DNA from: Alopecurus myosuroides
Lineage: Eukaryota; Streptophyta; Magnoliopsida; Poales; Poaceae
Direction: 5' to 3'
Assembly (NCBI GenBank): GCA_028641055.1
Contig: CM054057.1
Coordinates: 575,050,610 to 575,114,609, forward strand
Length of the DNA stretch: 64,000 bases
Of this stretch, positions 57,339 to 64,000 are shown piece by piece; position 1 is the first letter of the stretch, and every line of letters starts with the position of its first letter. The notes beneath the pieces are model-generated. The model was not told the DNA's origin and did no database searches. It was given only the letters and a program-made list of their open reading frames with translations. The position numbers were made by a program, and so were the translations under genes.

Positions 57339-57839
57339 TCAATTCTTCGGTGGTGGTGGTGAATCCTTCTCATCATTAGACTTCCAAGCTAAAGGCTCCC
57401 CATCCACAAATGATGCCTTGGTCTCCAATATCCTGAAACTAGTAGCAGAGCTTATACGTTTAAACCTGTTCTCATACTCATAGTTCTGATTATGCACATC
57501 ATAGAGTTGTGCTTGCAATTTGTTGGTGGTCTCGGTGAGTGAGAAAATCTCCTCCCAAAGCTTTAAAGTCTCCTTATTGTACTCAGCGATCTGTTCAGTC
57601 TTTATGATGTGGATGATGTCAACTTCACGCTCCGTCGTCTTCTTGTACCTAAAGACTTCTTGCTCCAGCTCTTCCATCCTAGCTTCAAGTCTGCCTTCTC
57701 CTTTAGGGCCCCGAACATCTTCAACCTACACCTCTCCATCCTTGAGCAGCAACTCTTTGGGATGCATCTTCAACTCGTTCATGTACGGGTTGACGACGTT
57801 CTCAAAGAAACTGTCTTTGGGAGATCCGGAAGAGGACAT
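57339..57839 (-). pseudogene. Third ORF in the envelope position, one stop codon
   Basis: The start is ATG 57839 (MSSSGSPKDSFFENVVNPYM). One in-frame TAG follows GEV near 57725. The frame resumes with a coiled-coil region (MEELEQEVFRYKKTTEREVD, ETTNKLQAQLYDVHNQNYEY) and ends after a Pro run at 57339; total about 166 codons. No signal peptide or membrane segment, so it is not an envelope protein in recognisable form. Upstream, a TATATAA on the minus strand (57935-57941) and a TTTTTGCCAG acceptor-like site hint at separate expression. Function unknown. Confidence 0.65.
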
Positions 57840-58174
57840 TGTGGCTCTAGATCTCAAGATGTAACCTGGCAAAAACAACTCGAAATAGAAACAAGACGAG
57901 AAAACGATATAATGACCTCGGTGGGTCCGGGGGGTTATATAGCAAAAATATGCGTAACGAAAAGAAAGACCAGGTTGAAAACGAGTCGGAGAGGGGCTCT
58001 GGGGCGCCCACACCATAGGGTGGCGCGGCCAAGGGTGGGCCCGCGCCCCCAGGTGGTGTGGTGCCTCCGAGCACCTTCTGCAACTCCTCTTCGGCTCGGT
58101 ATTTTTCATATTTTCCAAAACCCAATAATTTATAACTTGAAAGGTATTCCGCGAACTTTTTCTTAACAGAATTG

Positions 58175-60961
58175 TTACCTATTCCAAAACAGACTCTGGA
58201 ATCTTCCCTCTAATGAACCTGAGTGTAGAACCTTCTGTGCGGTTCTATCTCCAGCATGATGTCCTCCATAAGCACTACCATGGCACTTCTTCAATATTTC
58301 ACGTTGTTCATGATCTGGGACACATCTTCTCATAATACCATCTACTCCTTTATATAAATGTGGGTCATCCCAGAAATAATGCCTCAAATCATGGAAGAAT
58401 TTCTTCTTTGTTGAGCTGTAAATGTTGGAGGCAAATACTTTGAAATAAAGTGCAATCAGCACACAAATCTTGGGTTATTGCAGCCAAATGTTCCAAATGT
58501 TCATATGGAAAACTATCATTAACAGGAATAGGGTCGAAAGTAATATTTTCCAATCTAGACAAGTTATCAGCAACAAGATTTTCATCACCCTTCCTATGCA
58601 CAATATGCAAACCAAACTCTTGTAAAAGCAACACCCATCTAATAAGCCTAGGCTTAGCATCTTTTTTTTCCATAAGGTATCTAATAGCAGCATGATCAGT
58701 ATGGATAGTATTTGAGTCAACAATGTAAGGTCTAAATTTATCACATGCAAAAATTACAGCTAGTAACTCTTTTTCAGTAGTAGCTTAATTCTTTTGAGCA
58801 GCATCAAGAGTCTTACTAGCATAATGAATAACATTCAACTTATTATCTACGCGTTGTCCGAGAACATCACCTAAGCAAAATCACTAGAATCACACATAAT
58901 TTCAAAAGGTAACCAATCAGGTGGTTGAACAATAGGAGTAGTAGTTAAAGCCTTCTTTAAAGTTTCAAAAGCTTTCTTACAGTCACCATAAAAAACAAAT
59001 GGTACATCTTTTTGAAGAAGATTAGTAAGAGGCTTTGATATTTTAGAGAAATTTCGAATAAACCTCCTATAAAAACCAGCATGACCAAGAACACTACGAA
59101 TACCTTTTACATCCCTAGGACAGGGCATTTTCTCTATGACTTCTACTTTAGCTCTGTCAACTTCAATACCTCTTTTAGAAATTTTATGTCCAAGAACAAT
59201 TCCTTCATTTACCATAAAGTGGCATTTCTCCCAATTAAGAACAAGATTAGTTTCTTCACATCTCTGCAAAACTTTATCAAAGTTGTGCAAACATTTATCA
59301 AAAGAAGTTCCATAGACGGAAAAATCGTCCATGAATACTTCCATACTTTCTTCACAAAAACCATGAAGAATAGCAGACATGCATCTTTGAAAAGTAGCAG
59401 GAGCATTACACAAACCAAAAGGCATACATCTATAAGAATAAGTACCATAAGGACAACTAAAGGTTGTTTTCTCTTGATCTTGCTTCCTAACAACAATTTG
59501 AGAAAACCCAAAATAACCATCAAGAGAGCAAAAATGAGTTTTCTCAGACAACCTCTCTAACATTTGATCAATACACGGTAAATGATAATGATCTTTCTTA
59601 GAAACATTATTAACCTTTCTAAAATCAATGCACATTCTATAACCAAGTACTACTCTTTGTGGAATGAGCTCATTGTTTTCATTAGGCACAACAGTCATTC
59701 CTCCCTTCTTAGGGACACAATGCACAGGGATCACCCATCTACTATCAGCAAAAGTTAAAATAATACCAGCATCAAGGAGTTTTAATACCTCATTTCTTAC
59801 CACTTCCTTCATCTTAGGAATTAAACGACGTTGATGTTCAACTACCGTCTTTGCATCAGGTTCAATATTAATAGCATGCTGACATATAGTAGGAGAAATC
59901 CCCTTCAAATCATCAAGAGTATATCCAATAGCTCCACGATGTTTCTTCATAATTCCCAATAATCTTTCCTCTTCTTCACCTGAAAGTTTAGCACTAATAA
60001 TAACATGATATATTTTCTTATCATCAATATAAGCATATTTAAGATCATCAGGCAAAAGTTTTAAATAATAAACATGATCCTCCTTGGGTGGTAATGTGGT
60101 ACCCAAGTCTTCCACATTTAAATTATGTTTCAGTATCACCATTTGACGAAGAAGAATATCGTCAATCTCATTTCTCTCTTCCATAAAGACCTCACTCTCA
60201 TGGTCCTCCATATATTGCTGCAAAGCATTGTTAGGAGAAAGAGCAATAGAAGCAAGTTGTTCAACTTTATAATTCCCATTAGGCAATTTAGATTCATAAG
60301 GTGCTCTAGCAAATTGGGAGAAATAGAACTCATAAGATTTTCCATCAAAATTAGTCAATATCTTCTCCCTCTTACAATCTATAATAGCACCACAAGTGTT
60401 CAAGAAGGGTCTACCAAAAATAATAGGACAAGTTTTAATAGCAGCCTTACCAAGTACTAAAAAATCAGTGGGATATTTAGTTTTACCACATAAAACTTCC
60501 ACATCTCTCACAATATCAATCGGAAAAATAGTTTCTCTGTTAGCAAGATGAATAACCACATCAATATCTTCAAGCTCACAAGAACCAATTTCATGCATAA
60601 TTTCTCTATAAAGTTCATAAGGTATAGCACTGAAACTAGCACCAATATCACACAAATCATAATAGCAATGATCACCAATTTTAACATAAAGCACATGAAC
60701 ACTAGTTTTCTTAGGTCTATGAGGATGGGAAACAATATTAGAAGCATCCTCACAGAAGACAATGTGTTCATCCTCTACATTTCCACAAACAAGATCTTTT
60801 TCTATTGCTACAGCAGGTTCAACAGTTACTTGTTCACCAGGTTCAATAGATTTCTTATTACTCTTATTAACCCCAATAGCCACCATAGAGTGTTCTTTCA
60901 CCTTAGGAGGGAAATGCATTTTTTTCAACATAAGGCTCATAAACAACAGGATTAACAACAC
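58175..60961 (-). pseudogene. Athila-type pol: protease, RT, RNase H, integrase start
   Basis: 58871-60961 is one long frame. The protease has LCDIGASFSAIP. The RT has LDAGIILTFADSRWVIPVHC, RMCIDFRKVN, CMPFGLCNAPATFQRCM and the catalytic box FMDD. The RNase H connection (LGHAGFYRRFIRNFSKISKP) and start (EIMCDSSDFA) follow. The frame breaks at 58871. RNase H ends in 58389-58673 ([19 protein letters not shown]). The integrase zinc-binding start is in 58175-58462 (RRCVPDHEQREILKKCHGSA), where it stops; the catalytic DDE core and C-terminal domain are absent. Transposition would need integrase in trans. Confidence 0.9.
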
Positions 60962-61814
60962 ACACTTCTATATTACTAGCAGGAACAATATCTTTATAAG
61001 GTGCATGGTATTTGTGATGATCTTTTTTAGGAATATCAAGATAAGAGGCAAAAGCTTTAAGACAGATTTGAGAATCAAGACCACAAACAACACTAACATT
61101 ATAGAAATCATTGGTTCCCATAAAAGATTTAATGCATTCCTAATCATAATTTATACCTGACTTTCTACCTTTGTCATTCTCCCACCCTTCAGTGTTCGCT
61201 TGAATACGGTCAAGAAGATCCCATTTACCTTTTTCCTTCATACGTGTGAATGATCCAGAACAAGAATCATCTAGTAAATCCTTATCATGAAGCGAAAGCC
61301 TTGCATAAAAATTATTGATAACAATATTACTCGGGAGTTCATGAACGGGACATTTGAGCATTAATAACTTCATTCTCCCCAACGCTTGGGAAATACTCTC
61401 ACCATCATGAGGCCAGAAATTATATATTTGATTCCGATCTTTATGAATCTCACTAGGAGGATAGAATTTAGAATAAAAGAGAGGAACAATTTCCTCCCAT
61501 CCAATAGATTCACCATTCTTTAGCAATTTGAACCATTGAGCGGCTCTTCCTTTTAGCGATAAAGAAAATAATTTCCTTTTAACTTGATCCATTGTAATAC
61601 CTACACATATGAATAACTCGCACAATTCATGTATAAAGAGCAAATGATCACCGGGATGGACAGTTCCATCACCGTAATAGCATTTATCCATAACACGTCC
61701 AACAAATTTCATAGGTATTTTATAAGGATCTAATTCAGCAGATACCAGGTTACCTACTACCCTAGTAGTAATGGTAGAAGTATCCCTAAACAGAGAAACA
61801 AAGGTATTCTCCAT
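60903..61814 (-). pseudogene. Athila-type gag, disrupted
   Basis: The start is ATG 61814 ([11 protein letters not shown]); the upstream extension to 62015 reads through the LTR border and is not real. The capsid-like region has LKGRAAQWFKLLKNGESIGW and FYSKFYPPSEIHKDRNQIYN. The frame stops at 61140, and a continuation lies at 60903-61121 (KAFASYLDIPKKDHHKYHAP). The normal gag-to-protease linker is shortened, and no zinc knuckle was seen. Confidence 0.8.
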
Positions 61815-61900
61815 AATGAAATAAAACAGAAGACAAAGATAAAAACAACACTCACAGTAAAAGTTTCTCTTACCAATTCCACTTACCAATAGCGCTTCAC

Positions 61901-61918
61901 TCCCCGGCAATGGTGCCA
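61901..61918 (-). other. Primer binding site (tRNA-Asp type)
   Basis: On the minus strand TGGCACCATTGCCGGGGA, ten bases inside the 5' LTR; one or two bases off the usual TGGCGCCGTTGCCGGGGA. Confidence 0.88.
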
Positions 61919-61928
61919 AAAATAGTCT

Positions 61929-63420
61929 TGATGACCCACAAGTATAGGGGGTGTATCGTAATACTTTTGACAAATAAGAATGTCGAACCCAACGAAGAGC
62001 ATAAGGTGTTGACAAGCAGGTTGGATAGAGGATTCACTGTAAACACTAGCAAACGGGTTTTTGGAGGTTTTCGATATAGCAGATAAGTAAAGTGCGAGTA
62101 AATAAAGTGCAGTAAATAATATTCCAGCGAGTGGCCCAATCCTTTTGAGTGCAGAGGAAAATCGGCCGGTTGTATTACTTATGACTACTAAACGTTCTCG
62201 AGGACACATGGGAATTTCTTCAAGTGCTTTCGCTTCATCATGGTTGATTAATATCAATTGGTTCATCAAGTGTTGTGTGGGTGAACCTATGCTAATGCAC
62301 CGCCCAACTAGGACTAATACATACTTATGATTGCACCCCTCATAAGCATCCGCAAATACAAGAAAGTAATTAAGATAAATCTAACCACAAACTTCTACGA
62401 TCCCTCGTGCATTGGTTTCCTAACGGGGTTTAGGTTTCTGTCACTCCGACAACCCCACAATTATTAGCCAAATACACAATGCATCCTCCTAGGCCCATAA
62501 AGGTGAAGTATCATGTAGTCGACGTTCACATGACACCACTAGAAGAATACCACCACAACTTAAATACAGAACCACGAGATATTACCTCAACATAACTTAA
62601 CTACTAACATCATGACTTCTCCCATGTCCTCAAGAGCTAAACGAACTACTCAAAAGACATCATATGAATCATAATAAGAGGTGATATAATGGATGATAAC
62701 AATCTGGTCATAAAGTGCTAACACCGATAAATCTCACAAGCATCAACTATTAACAAGTAATCCACACCGAGAGAGAGATCTAATGTAAAACAACGATAGA
62801 TGCCCCTAATTGTTATAGTGGGATGAAGGTGGATGATGACGGTGATGGTGCTGGTGGTGATGATGATGACGATCAAGATCTTGATGATGCCCGGAGCGAT
62901 GACGGTGACGATGACGATGATTTCCCCTTTCAAGAGAGGTATTTCCCCGACAGATTTCTCCCTACCGGAGAGCTTTTCTCTCTCTGGTGTTTTCTGCCCC
63001 GAGGCGGCGGTGGAATAATTTTCGATGATGTTCTGGGGCTTAGGGTTCCCTAGGAGTCAAGTACGCGAAAGGGATCGACCAGAGGTGGGCCAGGGTGGCC
63101 ACACCACCTGGCGGCGCGACCAGGGGGCACCACCCCATGGTGTGGGCCCCTGGTGGCCCCCTCTGGCTCCCCTCCTGGCTAGCCTCCTCCTATGTACTTC
63201 TAAGACATCTCCGGTGTCCCCCCTCTTCTTCTGAACTTCTGAAATAGGGTATCTCGACGGTGCTTTTCCATTAGATTTCTGGTTCCGGTGTTTATTCTCC
63301 AAAAATTACGAAACATGCAAAATAAGATAAAATAACATAAGTGATGCATCATAACATGAAATATATTGATGAATAACAGAAAATAACGTTATAAAACAGT
63401 GATGCAAAATGGACGTATCA
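61929..63420 (-). repeat. Athila-type 5' LTR
   Basis: 1492 bp; directly repeated with 54106-55622. Lacks the long G tract and differs by scattered substitutions and small indels. Confidence 0.93.
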
Positions 63421-64000
63421 TGCCTCAATTCTTCTATTAGGAAGGGAAGTGACTAAGTCAATTCGTATGGGAAAAGGAAAGAGTGGTGGACCTCAAGAGA
63501 AATACAAAAGAACCGACAGGGACCAACTTGTGCGGGGCGCTTTAAAACAAGAGGGCTAACAAGCAAAAAGAGGAGAAACATGCCTCCTCGCTCGGACAGA
63601 ACGCTTAAGAAGCGAAGGAGAGAAGGTGAGAAAGGAGACCAGAGAGGGGGAACTACACGGAAAATAAGGGAGCCAAGGGAGGAGTAGGGAGAAACAAAGA
63701 TCGAGATGACGAGGACTTCTTCCCTTCCTAATCCTACTGCCGATTGATCACCTTGCTCTCCCCATCCTGACGCTGTTCGAATAATCTCCCTAGTATACAC
63801 ATCAGTGTTTGGTGAGTTCGAGTTGTTGTGCTGTAAACTGCAAATTATCTTTGTTTCTCTTCTTCCCGTCCCTTAGATTTCCACTTTGTTGCTGCTGTGA
63901 TAGCTCGCTTGTAGCCTAGCGTTGAGATTGAACGTATAGTGTGGGAACCTAGAGGGGGGGTTGAATAGGTGCTACGACCAATTTTAATTTTTCTTCAAGA
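63421..64000. other. Unassigned flank
   Basis: Purine-rich non-coding sequence. At 63940-63975, GGGAACCTAGAGGGGGGGTTGAATAGG is a purine tract followed by TGAATAGG, a text that I recall at the edge of a common Triticeae repeat, so another repeat probably begins at the window end. No gene seen; the minus frame at 63453-63800 has no known domain. Confidence 0.4.

Larger units (their letters stand above)
54106..63420 (-). mobile_element. Athila-type gypsy retrotransposon, integrase core deleted
   Basis: Minus-strand element. 5' LTR 61929-63420 (1492 bp) and 3' LTR 54106-55622 (1517 bp), each starting TGATACGTCC and ending GGGTCATCA in element sense. The PBS at 61901-61918 (TGGCACCATTGCCGGGGA, element sense) is the tRNA-Asp type used by the Athila clade. 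The PPT (AAGCTTGGGGGGAGT) abuts the 3' LTR at 55623-55637. gag, protease, RT and RNase H are present though broken; the integrase stops after its zinc-binding start; an extra ORF occupies the envelope position. The flanks GGCCC (54101-54105) and TGCCT (63421-63425) do not match as a target duplication. Confidence 0.93.

Noticed and set aside
61815..62015. N-terminal extension of the Athila-type gag
   Set aside because: It reads through the PBS and LTR border; the ATG at 61814 fits the family start.

Overview
The window is a piece of a large grass genome, most likely Triticeae (wheat, Aegilops, rye or barley relative). The signs are Stowaway-type MITEs, a CACTA element with GTGACGCAC subterminal repeats, an Athila-type gypsy element whose LTR begins TGATACGTCC, a chromovirus with 4.3 kb LTRs, LINE fragments and very few host genes. 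All assignments were made by eye from sequence and translations; family names are from memory of the families, not from a search.

Layout. 1-2480: GC-rich degraded repeats, including a decayed gene-like repeat. 2483-4380: a degenerate 23-bp GTTACC minisatellite. 4690-7265: a 5'-truncated LINE (minus). 7598-11449: a hAT transposon with exact 11-bp TIRs and an 8-bp target duplication; its BED/hAT transposase is broken. 11518-11819: a MITE just before the only clearly intact host gene, an F-box gene (12500-13726, plus). A diverged, inverted, frameshifted paralogue lies at 18038-19313 (minus), and a third F-box fragment at 22442-23004. Between them lie diverged direct repeats, a second MITE and a LINE 3' end.

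23055-35948 is a CACTA (En/Spm-type) transposon with both termini and a TTT target duplication. It sits inside a fragment of an LTR that begins TGATACGTC. It carries a TNP2 transposase (minus), a second multi-exon gene with Ulp1-like and DUF8039-like parts (minus), and a short intact ORF combining a viroplasmin/RNase H1 N-terminal-like domain with a C-terminal membrane segment. It also has a 270-bp tandem array and internal as well as terminal subterminal-repeat clusters.

38292-52646 is a complete 14.4 kb gypsy chromovirus (plus) with near-identical LTRs, a perfect TGGTG target duplication, an initiator-Met-type PBS and a PPT. It is nested in an older LTR fragment. Besides gag-pol, which is broken by three 1-nt frameshifts, it has an intact extra ORF between PBS and gag with a double-stranded-RNA-binding-like pattern, two phase-compatible exon-like segments inside each LTR, and a tRNA-like module inside each LTR.

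53200-53765 is a two-exon host gene fragment (possibly B3-like), followed by a MITE. 54106-63420 is an Athila-type gypsy element (minus) with 1.5 kb LTRs, a tRNA-Asp-type PBS, gag, protease, RT and RNase H, a deleted integrase core, and a third ORF in the envelope position. The last 600 bases hold no recognised gene.

Most likely candidates for something new are the accessory ORF and the LTR-embedded split ORF of the chromovirus, the tail-anchored viroplasmin-like ORF of the CACTA, and the paired upstream block shared by the two CACTA transcription units.
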